A stretch of 64,000 nucleotides of DNA from Antedon mediterranea (GCF_964355755.1 NC_092674.1:20734001-20798000); one strand, 5' to 3'; shown: positions 49,501 to 60,319, counted from the stretch's first letter. The notes: generated by a model from the sequence alone, not told the origin. Translations and numbers: made by a program.

Positions 49501-52500
49501 GTTGCAACCACAACAATGCAATAAAGATGGGAGATGGTGGTAGAGTAGTCAGATTATATAAGTACTTCCTGTTATTTTACAAAGCAACCTCTCGCACACC
49601 AAAGTATGGTTATGGAACTTTTGAGACACTAGCCCAGATATTATGTTTGTTGACTCCAAGGCAAGCATTCAACCTTACATGGAACAGATTTGTAAATTAC
49701 AGAGGTCAACGAGACACTAATTTTCCAATGGACTTAGACGTTGAACATGCAAACAAACAGTTTAAGGAAGAATTGCATTCTTATAGAGGTGAGGTCACTG
49801 AGAAAACTATCAACCGTATAAGCAGAAGTTTGTTTTTCACCGAGGAAATTGTTAACAATTTTGACAAACAATCAAATGTCAAAAAACCAAGTGGGAAACA
49901 TAGTGATGTCGACTTCACTGAAGATGTACTTACTCTAGTAGCTCAGTTCAGCAACCTTGACTTATTTAAGTATATTCCGGGTAGGGCGTACACCACATAC
50001 CCATACGTTGAAAGCAATATGCTGAATAAGCTGGACATGGAGAAAATGAAAACATGGATGGATAAATCACTAAAGACAATTTCCAGAAAACACTATTACC
50101 CTCAACGCAGCAATTGAATGAAGGTGGGAGTGAATGACTGTAGGCCTATGTAAATTCTGTTACACTTTATCTTTAGGATTGCAACAAAAGTAAAACTACA
50201 GTCATTACTGTATAAAACATCTTCACAACACATTTATTGTGCTATTAATTTGGAGTAAATATTATAATTAAATCATCTGGAGTGTTTGTTCAGCCAGATT
50301 AACTTGATAATTTATACAAAATGAGTGTTATAAATGAAAGTTATGAAGGGATGTGCAATTTCTTTTTCCTAAATTTATGTGAATATCGACATGCTTACTA
50401 ATCATAATTTTAAAGTTTACCACAAAAGAGTTGATGTCTTGTCTTGTTTGCAAAATATGACCAATGGAAAAAAAAGGAATTTTACATTTAATACAACAGG
50501 CAGATTACTGTACTTTAAACAAAATAAAACTACTGTACTGTATAAAACGTTTCTTGACATATCTCATCATCTGTTAATTATCAGTACTCTATTGTTGAAT
50601 TGTCCTAAGGTTGTCTGTATACCACTACAGTAGACTACCTGTTGAACTTGAATAATGTAGTATTTATTGATTAAAGTATAACAACATATATCAATGTATT
50701 GTATGCATTAAAAAATTAGCGTTATAAATAGAGTGGAGTCATACAGTATTGTATATTATTATATACAGTAGATAGTTATGAAGTATAATTTGTTGCTTAA
50801 CATTGCTATACAGCCTCATTAGCAAAAAGAAAGGTTAACATTAAATCTATTATAAACCATTACCAATTACTTAATCATCATCACTGCTATTTAGTAAAGG
50901 ATGTTTTGCATGATTGTCAGAATCACTTTCACTGGACTGAGTTGAAGACTCAGATGAAGAAATGTTGTCACTATGTAACTGGTCATTAACTAATATCTGT
51001 GAATCACTAATTACAGATTTTACAATATCCCAGGAACATTCTGCATGTTCAGATGAATAAAATAAGAAATGTTGCATAAACACTGAACGATTTGGTATGT
51101 AGGGCAAATCCTTTATGATATGTTCAATAAGTTGATTACTGTACTGTGTTGAAATATTTACATTTGTGAATAATTTGTCATCTGTTAGACCACCTGCCAG
51201 TTCATTTCTATATCTATATAAATCATTTCTAATCTGGGATGTCTTTTCGATAGATACACAATTCACTTTTTTATGAAAACAAGCAGAATGCCGTGCATCT
51301 AGTTGATGGATTATCTTTTTGATGGAAATTTCTAATTGGTTGTCGTTATATGTGCATTTTGTATCACAGTTACAAGCACCATTGCATGCACATTCACATG
51401 TGCACACGGCAGCACAGACATCGCAGCACAAATGTTTCACCACACTGCATGGTTCACACTCAAAAAAGCTCATTAGTGTTTTTCTTCTACATTTATTACC
51501 CGAAATATATTCTTTCATTGATTCAGAAGTTCTACTTGTACTGTGGCTGTATTTAAGTAGTATTGCAAAACTCTGTTTCAATGAATCACGCCCGGCACGG
51601 CCAGTTTCTTGTAAATAATCATCCAGGTCTGCTGGTGGGCCAAGATGAATTACTGTTTGCAGTCCCTTGACATCCATTCCCATACCAAATGCAATTGTTG
51701 AAAATAAGACACGGATTACTCCATTCGGATCGGCAAATGATGACATTACGCTCTCTTTAACATCAACATCTGTTCCCTGCTGGAACATTGCCACAAATCT
51801 TCCTCTGTCATCTACATGTTTACATGTGGCGTCATATGCTTCAACACCTAAAGCCGTCATGAACATTTCGTAGAGATCTCTACAGTGACTCCTCCTCCTA
51901 CAAAACACTATTGTTCTGGATGCTTCTATTTTTTTAATTTTTAATTCTTCAATGATTGGCACAAATATGCTAAATAAAGCATCAACATCACGGAACCCTT
52001 GCTTCGTCTTAATTACTGTGTACCGAATGTTTGGTTTATTTACACCCAAATCCACTAACACTGGGACTTTCATGTGTAGATCATTAATAATAGTTGCTCT
52101 TGTTTTCTTGCTAGCAGTTGCTGTAAGAGCAATCATTGGTACAGACATTGGCAATATAGACCGTAATTCACCAATCCTGGCGTAGTGTTCACGAAATGGG
52201 ACACTCTCTCCTCCAACGGTGTGACCCCTATAAAATATGGAATACACAATTATTACAATTTTCTTGTTGTGCAAAACATATTTTCACAACAATACAATAA
52301 ACCCCAGACTTATTAATTAAAACATTGTTTGAAAGTTATTTATTTAACTACAGGTAGATCGATCACTCAAAAATGAACATTTTAATTTTCAACAGACTCA
52401 ACCTCAGCTACTCTAGTTTAATTGTGCTTAAGTTACTGTCTGTATGTAATACTGTTTTTCGTTATCCCAGTCCCATCGATTGACTAAAATGTCTTAATGT

Positions 52501-55500
52501 TGAAATATCAATCTTACGAAAAAATCTTACCACTTTTCTATACAGTGGCTCTCATCAACAAACACAGCTTTAACAGATTTTTGGTATGGATTGGACAACA
52601 ACATCTGCCTATGAGTTGTTAAAACAGTTTCAGGGCTTGAAAATACAATGTTGAACTTCCCACTTCTTAAATCATTGTCATCGCCAGTTTTACCAATATA
52701 AGTTGCATTCAGCTTCTTCTGATTCAGAGATTTGGTCTATAAAAAAGATACTACTAGGCTAGCACAGAATATAATCAACACATCATCATTCATAGGCCTA
52801 GGCCTAGGCCCTAATACTATTTGAAAAAAAAATATTATTATTAGTATAGGAGTAATAGTATGCCTAACCTGCCTAAATAGGCTACAGACATACATAGAGA
52901 GATAGATAATTAATAATAGAGGGGAATCATAATGCCTATACATACCTGTTCTTGCATGAGCGATAATAACGGTGTAATCACAAGTACAATGTTACAGGTT
53001 GGAGCAGCTATTCCGGTTGATAGATGTTCTAGGACAAACGGTAAAGCTGAGTAGCAAAAAGATTTACCACTTCCAGTAGGCGAACACAACAAAACATCAT
53101 TCCCTCGAATTATTTCTTCTAAAACCTTACATTGGTGGGTTTTCGCGTTTTCATATCCAAATAACTGAGTCACAGAAGCGATGCTTATCTTCACGTCTTC
53201 CATAATACAGTACTTCTTCGGCAATTGTTAATTGTAATTGAGTTGTCAATTTGTATTGTATTAATATTAATAACAAAAGAAAAGACAAAAGCACACTACA
53301 CACGTGAAAAATTTAACACCCTGGTGATCTTTTCAACGTAACAGAGCGCATGCGCAATCTAAGTTGTTAGATTTCTCAACATTCTGAAATATGAATATTA
53401 AAACAGTGTACGAGTGAGTAGCCAATCGCATGCAGCTGAAACTAGTCAACCGGATAATCGTATGCACCAAGAATTCTTGGTGTCAAACCACGTGACTTGT
53501 GCGTGTTTCCCCAGACGGAGTATCCAACTCAAGTAATACACGTATGAAACGCCATATGTGCAAAAATATTTATATTTTTACTAATATTAAGACAAAACTC
53601 CGTCTGGAGCCCAGACTAGGTGACCGCATGCAACAACACACTACTGATGACGTCTTCGTCGAACCGCCCCCCCCCCCTTGGTAACCTGACGCATTAAACT
53701 TTTTCGATATATATCGCGACGTAGTCGTCGTCGTATTTGTATTTTCCGTTTTTAGAAAATTTCCGTACGCACATTTCAAGTATATGTAATAGGCTAGGCC
53801 TACTTGCTACACCAGGTCCTACTTCAATCTAGGGCTAGTAGGCCTAGGCCTAGGCCTAGAATGTAATAGGCACTCCTTCCTAGCTAGGCCTAGGCTAGTT
53901 ACTTTAGCCTAAAAAAAAATAGGCCCTACTCAACTACTATTAGGCTAGGCCTACAATCTTCTCTTCTGGCTAGCTACCTAGGCCTATTTAGAATTGATAT
54001 GCTTACCAAACTAAGTTAGCCTGATCCTGTTTTAACAATAACAGTGTATTTGTAGGCTACTCGGCCATTAAAAGTATCTCCTGTGCGCGCCAGTTGCATG
54101 TACCGGTAGCCTACCTAGGTCTAGGGCCAGGCCCAGAGTTCTTCCCTGCCTGAAAATAATTCTGCATTGTATTATATGATTTTATGTGAACTTTATTGTG
54201 CTGGGAGGTCAAAAGTATAGAAGAAACTAATTCTTTCCTATAGACTACACCAATGACTGGTTGAAGTGACGTTCAAAGGGGGAGGGGGTGCTTTTCACAT
54301 AAAAGATGATGTGTATTATTTGTTTTTTAGAAACTTAGATTTAGAAATGGAGAGGTTTTTGTCGCTAAAGGGAATGTGTAATTCCAATATCAAACAGAGT
54401 ATTATCACACACTGGTGTAACTTAACAAATAATAAAATAAAAGCAAAAGACAAAAAAAGTTTAAGGTTGGAGTTGTAAATTTATTTTGTATAAAAATCAG
54501 TACTGTATAATCATGTCAATAAAGGTATATTTCAAAGTATGTATTCATCAAATTATGTGTTTTGTTTTTAGTCAAACCAACATACAATTTAGAATATACT
54601 TTATTTACAAAACAATTTTTTATTAAAATTGTTACATGATGTCATAATGTTTATCAATACCAGAGTAAAAAAAGAGATTCTTCGTAAGTACTGAAATATA
54701 TTTTGTTCCGTGACATTCTTTATCTACTTCAAATGGCTGAATCAACAGATTACAAAACAAGTATCAATTTAAAATAACTAATAAGTTATGACTGTCAGAT
54801 TTTCCCATCTCCCAAGGCAACTCCTTTCTATACTGGAATAGTTTTCTAGAGCATCCTGGTTGTTTTTCTCACGGAAAAAGTACACAATCCGTCTTGTACC
54901 ATCAGGCTTCTTCTGTGAAAGGAATATCTTGGCCATGTCAACAAATGAAGAAACTGTGGATGAAAAAAGGGAAACATTATTATATACAGTATTCAAATAA
55001 AAAAATTCAGAAACCAATACCTTCTGTAGGCAGCATCTTGGGTACCATCATTGGGATGAATTGCACTTGGATGAAGAGAGGACGGCCTAGGCCCTAGCTT
55101 ATTAGCTAGCCTAGCCCTAGGTAAACCTACTCTAATAGAAGTTTGTTTTAATTAGGGGCCTAGGTCTAGAACTTTCATTTTATGTTAGCCTGGTATTTTT
55201 GACTTATTTAACAATTGAAAAACTAAAACAGGTTGCTTGACAGAATAGCAATACAGTAGGTGGCCGATAGGCCTAGCAACAGCGTCTATCTGGAATAGCA
55301 TGTGGGCGGAGCTTACCAGCATCTCGCCGCCGATCTTAGTCTCTAAAACTGAGTAAAGGTGGTTCAGAAATCTTTTATTTTTGGTATTTGGTCGGAATTG
55401 GTCGCAAATAAAAACTGGACCACAATATATATAGATGTTATTGGTTTCACATATCTGAGCTAGACATTAGGCAATTTTAGGCATATGTCTCTAAATGGCG

Positions 55501-58500
55501 AATGCTGATATAAAAGACGATACATTTCGTAAAAGGCCATTGCATACTTACCGAAAATCCACCTAAAAAGCGTGTTTCTTTGTGAAAATACACATTTTAA
55601 AAAATGGAAACGCTTGTGTAACGTGTGCAAAATAGTCTCAAATCAGTCGTTAAGTGTTAAAGCACTTATTTTATTTTAAAAAACCAAAAAGGATTTCTGA
55701 AAAAAAACGACTGGTAACAAGTCTAATGCCAATCTACACGTTGGTGGCAGCATATTCAGTAATTGGCGGTGCCGCGCGTATGGGACTAAAGGGGAAGTTA
55801 GTTTATTCACAAAACAATAGAGAACAATAGCGATTTAATTGCATTAACACGCCTCAACGGCTCGTGAGTTTTCCATGTAACTTAACTCTTCCCTGATAAT
55901 ATGGTCTCAAAACTATTTCTATTATTATATTATTTTTCATCTTCAGTTTCAAAGATATTGTTAGTTGTCTTTCTAACTAATTATTATGAAGTGATGGAGA
56001 TAGATATGTCAAACATTGTTTTCCGGTAATTCTTTTAAGAACTAATAACCTGGTGTACCGCAAACTTATATCAACATTTGATTCCGCCATGCAAACCTTC
56101 AAACAATATAAAAATGGAACTCACCACCGATACCGGCGTGCAATGTTGATCTTTTCATTTTATTGGAGATGAAATTCAGTACAATGTCTTCACCAAGCAT
56201 TTTCCAGAATAAGCTAAATTTTGAATCTCCAAATTGATGTAACACCCAACGTTGTATGAATAGATGACTAAATAACTGGAAAAATACACAACGAAATATA
56301 TAATTAAACGATACATTGAAAAAGTTTGACTGCTTTTAATAAGAATAATACAGAATTGTGCAATAGAAGATTTTACAAAGACATATTAAGGGAAATACAT
56401 ACATGTGCTGCATTTTCGAGGGAAACTTGAACATCTCCACTACCTTCAACTTTAGCAGATACTGTGTTGTTGATGTAGTACAGATATTGCAAATTTATCA
56501 AGATGCTGACTGTACCCTTTTCATTGTTATAATTAACATTTGAATTTCGCATACCATGTTTTGAAAAAGTCAATACATTTACATTAACTTTAAAGGAATC
56601 ATCATATTCTATATTCCTGATGTAACTCAAAATATCTCGTGAACCTTCTGGAAATACCATCATTACTTCTTCAGATGTCATTGTGCACATACCCACTATA
56701 AAACAGTACTTTCCTTTGAACGGTGGTTGTGGCAAAGATACATGTCTGCCTCCAATCATCAATTCTGCCTTCGAGAGTAATAAGACAGAGTACTGGCCAT
56801 CACTCACGATGGGAGCAGCTTCACACCACTCAATCGATTTTATTTCAGCTCCAAGAATACTCAATGCTGAAAAAGATGCTGTAGCATCCATGGGATCTAT
56901 GTCAACGGATAAAAACGTTATCCAATCTGGGAAGACATTTTCAAGTTGACGTGTGTAATTGCGATACAAAGAGTTATACCGAACAAAATATTGAATGCCA
57001 TCTAATGTTATGACTTTATTTTTGCATTTATCACGTGACAATGTAGTTTTCATGCTACTTGTGACTACCTGTCCGTGAAGACTAAGTGGTAATTCCAACA
57101 TTTCTGTAGCCAACGATGTAATTCCAGTAGTTTCTAAAGTATCGTTACCTTTCTTTGTCCATTCATTAGTTGAAACATAATATTTTCCTTTACACGTGGA
57201 ATAATTCGAGAGTACAAAACAACCCGATGGTAGACGATTGCCGGGTGTAACTATTTTGTCAACATTGTTCTGCGAGTTCTTCTTTAGAACGAATATTTTG
57301 TCATCACTTGGGGCTAGAAAATCCGCTGCTTCCCTTCCTCTTAGGACATATGATATTTTCACAAACCCCTGATTCATACCATGAACCGAACACGTAAGCT
57401 TATTTATTGTTGAAGAAAACGATAACTTGTCTGGCTTAAAAACTACTTTATCACAATCTGTCTTAATAATTAAGTCAAGCGCTTGCTTTGGTTTAGCAAT
57501 AAATTCCAAATCATACACATCTCCTACCCAAACATCAGGCCACTCTGGTGTTGTTACAAATCCTTCTGCGCATATCTTTCCCATATAACCAGTCCCAGAG
57601 CAATCACATGTATAACCACCTACCGCGTTTTGAGATGTCTGACAGAAACCGTTTACACATGGCGAGGGAGCACATACTTGGATTTCTAAAATAAAAAGTG
57701 TTTTTTTATGAATTATTATTTTTCTTTGAATAATTTGAGGCCATTATGACATATCGACACTTTCAAGTCTTTAATTAGTATAACATTTCTTTAAATAATT
57801 AAAATTAATTTATTACAAAGACGTTTTTAAAAATTAAATTAACATTATCTTACCAATACATTTTGGAAATGTGCTGTTCCAGTTTCCAGATAATAGACAT
57901 TTCGCCACAATATTTTTTTTCAATGAATATCCTGAATCACAGCCAAAACTGCAGTAACTTCCGACATGATTTTCGCATGGCAATTGAATGTAACCATTTT
58001 GAGGCGACGGAACATCGGGACAAAGAATTTCTGCAAGATATATATATATGGAAGTGTCCTTGAATGCTATTTTACTACCCAGGAACAGTGAAATGTCCAA
58101 AAATAATGTAAACAGGGTTATCAAGGATGCAAGTATTATACAGGAACTTAATAAGATGAAATTGTTTGTGGCACACCATGTTTAGTTCTGAAAAGAATTG
58201 TTTGAGTTTTTCTCGAAATTGTTACAGGCCACATTTTCTTTCGTGCCATACGACAATGTATACATACTTTGAGATTTCTTTTGTAACTGAGAACCTGATC
58301 TTAAAATGTTTCAAGTTTAATGCAAATAATTTTATTTTCACGACAAACCTTCGCAACGTGTTGCATGACCACTCCACACACCGTTCGATAGGCATTTTCT
58401 CGTTGAAGACCCCAACATACGATAATTCCATTCACACTCAAAGGCACACGTTTCTCCGGTTGTAAGTCCAGTACATGTCCGGTTGCCACCAAACGGTACA

Positions 58501-60171
58501 CCGATTTCAACACAAGGATTTGCTGTTAATAGCATGTTCATGATGATTATTACAGATACCAAAATACATAATATGTCAGTATAGAGACGGTTTTGTCGGT
58601 ATTTTGTATATACCGTTTTACTAGTATTGTAAACCGTATATATAGTTTTCAAAAAATACAAAAAGGTACATAATCATTATAGACAGAAAATAATCAAATA
58701 ATACTGTAATATTATAATCTTAAACTGTACCTGTGCATCCTTTCATATCCTGAGAAAGTGTACATCCTTCGTGGCATTCACAACTAAAGCTACCGATTGC
58801 GTTGGCGCATATTTGTGCACATTTGTCTATTCCAATAGAACATTCGTCAATATCTGATAAATAAAGCAATTAGATTAACGTACTTTTGTTGAATTTTTTT
58901 CTAATGACGAAAACATACTATTTGAAATTATAAAATAAATTATGTTTATGTAAAAAAGTCTCAGCCAAGTAAGTAAATACTTTAGAACTGTTTGAATGAT
59001 TGAAATGCTTACCCAATAAAAGAAATATGGGTTTGCTGTAACTAATGTGCAATGTTGGTAGTGTGTCAGCAAGAATAGTGGTAATTTTAGCCGTATCCGA
59101 AATAAAATACTGTAATGTTAGAATTTCATACCTTCACAATTGTATGAATCGTATGCTTCATATCCCTCATTACAAATACACTCAAAACTACCAGGTGAGT
59201 TTGTACAGTTGTGACAATTAGCGTAGGAACATTCATCAATATCTGAACAAAAATAATTTACCAAATATATGAATGTTAGAATTTAACTTAACAGTGAAGC
59301 TCTCCCAAACGACATTAATCTACGGTCTCAAAAGTTAAATCTTGTCTCCCATGAACAATACATTAAAATAGAAAAGTATGCAATCATTTAAATAGCGTTG
59401 TGTTTATTATGGTAGAGAACCGTGATGCACTGTAGCTGCTGTGGGTCGGCAAAGTTGCACCTGTTCCATTGGTCGAATAATCGCAAATACTGGAAAATTA
59501 CGTTGAGACCAAAAGTGGCCCATTTATGTGGTGGTCTATAATCAGGAAGAACATGGACATGTCGAAACTAACATTTTTCTCTTATTAATGCAATCAAGGA
59601 ATTCCGCTGTATTTATACCACAAACTGTAAAGACATCGGAAAACAATGCATGCTGTGGTTTCTTAAAGTTGGGCTAGGTTAGCTAGTACTGTGGTCTGGG
59701 CAAACGTTTATCGTTGTGTAGCTCTGTTTGAATTGCTAGCCGATTGACCACAAAGCATTTCCATGGTGTCAGTGACTCAATTCGTTATTTCATATTATGG
59801 TGAGAACTGCGTAGTTATACTACATGGTATTTACGATTACATACCGGTGCAGTTATTTGTGCCAGAATATCCATCGTCACAAAAACATCTAAATGTTCCA
59901 GGAATGTTTTCACACCGTTGTTCACAGTTGCCATTGTTTATTTTGCACTCATCGATGTCTATTACCAAAACCAAGGAAATATACGAAAGTAATATCTCTT
60001 TTTAAATGTAGAAATAGTTATATTTCGATGTATAATAGTATCAGTCTATGGAAAAAAAGATTTAGTTCTAGTTACCATTTTCGCATCTGTCACCTTCATA
60101 TGTATCGGGACAATCACAGTTGTTAGGTCCAACACAGTTACCATTATTTTCACACCGAGGCTCACAAATAG
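39485..60171 (-). CDS. Copy B: EGF/Sushi/Ig transmembrane receptor-like gene
   Basis: Twelve exons with GT-AG sites and consistent phases: 60076-60171, 59845-59958, 59132-59242, 58731-58853, 58349-58522, 57854-58030, 56403-57685, 56125-56275, 40687-44712, 40410-40574, 40029-40090 and 39485-39569. Together they give 6567 bp, 2189 codons, with no stop. Domain order is EGF x4, Sushi x2, EGF, about 430 unassigned residues, a 1342-codon exon (coiled-coil-like, Cys-rich and furin-like sites, two Ig domains), a Cys-rich ephrin-receptor-like repeat and a transmembrane segment. The signal peptide and first exons lie beyond 60171. A possible last exon, ending at a stop at 39167-39169, would add a very short tail. 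I infer a type I cell-surface protein for adhesion or recognition. The 11.4-kb intron 44713-56124 holds the transposon. The exact family is not recognised. Confidence 0.85.
40687..44712 (-). CDS. Copy B: 4-kb exon with furin-like site and two Ig domains
   Basis: One exon of 4026 bp, 1342 codons, completely open. The first half has Leu/Asn-rich and heptad-like stretches and paired Cys ([21 protein letters not shown]). Near 42395-42450 a strongly basic site (RSVGRRRG, then FRRRRD) fits a proprotein-convertase cut. Ig 1 (about 41420-41660) has [16 protein letters not shown] and SGTYSCQAC. Ig 2 (about 41140-41420) has [17 protein letters not shown] and DGWYTCKAS. About 155 further residues lead to the Cys repeat. 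Such a long exon beside one-domain exons suggests fusion with, or insertion of, an intronless module. Copy A 4576-8610 is its broken paralogue. Confidence 0.88.
44847..44853. other. Target-site duplication ATAATAT (left)
   Basis: Seven bases directly before the left terminal CAGGG, repeated exactly at 55896-55902 after the right terminus. Confidence 0.85.
44854..44932 (+). repeat. Left terminal inverted repeat of the 11-kb element
   Basis: CAGGGAAGAGTTAA followed by a second AGAGTTAA, then TTACATGGAAAACTCACG. The subterminal CGCGCGGCACCACCG pairs with the other end. Confidence 0.85.
45386..50117 (+). CDS. DUF6589-like zinc-finger protein, candidate transposase
   Basis: Eight exons join in frame: 45386-45889, 46276-46452, 46766-47071, 47180-47414, 47679-48007, 48250-48375, 48560-48706 and 48981-50117. 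They give about 986 residues from [12 protein letters not shown] to a stop after YPQRSN. The N-terminal part has Cys pairs ([16 protein letters not shown]) that may bind zinc. The middle carries [20 protein letters not shown], then [11 protein letters not shown], and [17 protein letters not shown]. These blocks resemble the DUF6589 family found in fungal and animal repeats, from memory only. A C2H2 finger ([20 protein letters not shown], then ERVH) sits near residue 700. Conserved acidic residues could form a nuclease site, but I cannot assign one. Convergent with the RecQ gene, 753 bp apart. Confidence 0.75.
50118..50870. other. Shared 3' region between two convergent genes
   Basis: AT-rich, with AATAAA-type signals on each strand (AAAATAAAACT near 50520 plus; AATAAATAC near 50661-50668 minus). 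No exon. Confidence 0.4.
50871..53203 (-). CDS. RecQ-type DNA helicase carried by the transposon
   Basis: Three exons, 52946-53203, 52531-52736 and 50871-52227, give 606 residues. The start is the ATG at 53203 ([10 protein letters not shown]), because the frame upstream has no ATG. Superfamily 2 motifs in order: Walker A in [12 protein letters not shown]; motif Ia near [17 protein letters not shown] box in [12 protein letters not shown]; motif [10 protein letters not shown]; motif [14 protein letters not shown]; motif [19 protein letters not shown]; motif [14 protein letters not shown]. After it comes a RecQ-like zinc region ([21 protein letters not shown]) extended by [18 protein letters not shown] recognisable HRDC domain is lacking and the acidic Ser-rich tail is short. 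It probably unwinds DNA 3'-5' during excision, integration or repair of the element (inference). Confidence 0.88.
53204..54330. other. RecQ upstream region and CTAGGC-rich spacer
   Basis: Contains the 5' side of the RecQ gene (probable promoter near 53225-53420, no clear TATA box), a C-run near 53668 and dense CTAGGC words at 53790-54130. An upstream exon of the 54331-54478 exon is expected here but could not be fixed. Confidence 0.35.
54331..54478 (+). CDS. Candidate terminal exon of a third element gene
   Basis: A strong acceptor (TTATTTGTTTTTTAG) precedes an open stretch with [19 protein letters not shown] and [17 protein letters not shown], then a TAA at 54476-54478. An AATAAA signal lies 40 bp downstream at 54518-54523. 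No domain recognised and upstream exons not found, so it is low in certainty. Confidence 0.35.
54778..55086 (-). CDS. Candidate last two exons of a fourth element gene
   Basis: Exon 55021-55086 ([18 protein letters not shown]) has a GTATTG donor in phase 1. It joins exon 54778-54953, whose acceptor has a long pyrimidine tract (TTTCCCTTTTTTCATCCACAG). The joined frame stays open through [40 protein letters not shown] and ENLTVITY to a stop at 54778. AATAAA follows at 54605-54600. The matching phases and signals support a real transcript end. No family recognised, and the 5' part is not found before the right terminus. Confidence 0.45.
55087..55760. other. Right non-coding part of the 11-kb element
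   Basis: No exon supported. The sequence leads into the right terminal repeat and may hold the promoter of the short minus-strand gene. Confidence 0.35.
55765..55895 (-). repeat. Right terminal inverted repeat of the 11-kb element
   Basis: Read on the minus strand from 55895: CAGGGAAGAGTTAAGTTACA, then TGGAAAACTCACG, then the subterminal CGCGCGGCACCGCC near 55780. Confidence 0.85.
55896..55902. other. Target-site duplication ATAATAT (right)
   Basis: Exact repeat of 44847-44853 directly after the right terminus. Confidence 0.85.
56125..56275 (-). CDS. Copy B: 151-bp linker exon
   Basis: It starts in phase 0 and ends in phase 1, and contains [17 protein letters not shown]. The donor (GTG|GTGAG) opens the intron that carries the 11-kb transposon. 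The exon joins in frame to the large exon at 44712. Confidence 0.85.
56403..57685 (-). CDS. Copy B: EGF plus unassigned extracellular exon
   Basis: A 1283-bp exon. The first 40 residues form an EGF ([28 protein letters not shown]). The rest, about 385 residues, is rich in beta-strand-like hydrophobic alternation, N-glycosylation sequons (NYST, NYTR, NNTV) and a few Cys. It matches no domain I recognise. It is conserved between A and B, including [15 protein letters not shown] and SLPQPP. Confidence 0.85.
57854..60171 (-). CDS. Copy B: EGF and Sushi exon cluster
   Basis: Six one-domain, phase 1-1 exons. Exon 60076-60171 (96 bp) is a compact EGF ([24 protein letters not shown]). Exons 59845-59958, 59132-59242 and 58731-58853 are EGF modules opening DIDEC, the Ca-binding type. 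Exon 58349-58522 is a Sushi module ([33 protein letters not shown]). Exon 57854-58030 is a second Sushi module ([30 protein letters not shown]). Such symmetric exons can be shuffled or skipped without shifting the frame. All splice sites are canonical here, unlike in copy A. Introns are 200-800 bp. Confidence 0.88.
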
Positions 60172-60319
60172 CTAAAACATTTCATTAAAAAAAGGCCTAA
60201 GTTATTGATTGATTTTTAAAACTTTCGTTAAAAGCTGACAACTGGCTCCTACTCTCTCAAATACTGTACATCGTCCATTCTGTTGACACAATTAATCATT
60301 TTATTGCGATATTTGGAAC

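Larger units (their letters stand above)
44854..55895. mobile_element. 11-kb DUF6589-like/RecQ DNA transposon
   Basis: Terminal inverted repeats are CAGGGAAGAGTTAA, then TTACATGGAAAACTCACG. The left end carries an extra AGAGTTAA duplication. The right end (reverse-complemented from 55895) has the same two blocks with AG instead of AA between them. Further in, CGCGCGGCACCACCG at about 44917-44932 and its complement near 55767-55780 form a second inverted pair. A 7-bp ATAATAT duplication flanks the element. Cargo: an eight-exon DUF6589-like gene (+), a three-exon RecQ-like helicase (-), and candidate terminal exons at 54331-54478 (+) and 54778-55086 (-). The host intron would be about 360 bp without it, comparable to the 142-bp intron of copy A. 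I infer an autonomous DNA transposon. Both main genes are intact, so it may be young or active. I cannot tell whether this family is already catalogued. Confidence 0.85.

Noticed and set aside
50871-53203. Host RecQ gene caught by chance
   Set aside because: It lies wholly between the matched termini, inside another gene's intron, next to a repeat-type gene, and lacks a recognisable HRDC domain. Carriage by the element is the simpler reading, though not proven.
53499-53779. Short ORFs around the C-run near 53668
   Set aside because: Proline/glycine runs come from the C/G homopolymer. No splice or domain support.
44854-55895. Helitron, because a helicase is present
   Set aside because: The helicase has RecQ motifs rather than Pif1-type ones, there is no Rep domain, and the element has terminal inverted repeats with a target duplication, which Helitrons lack.
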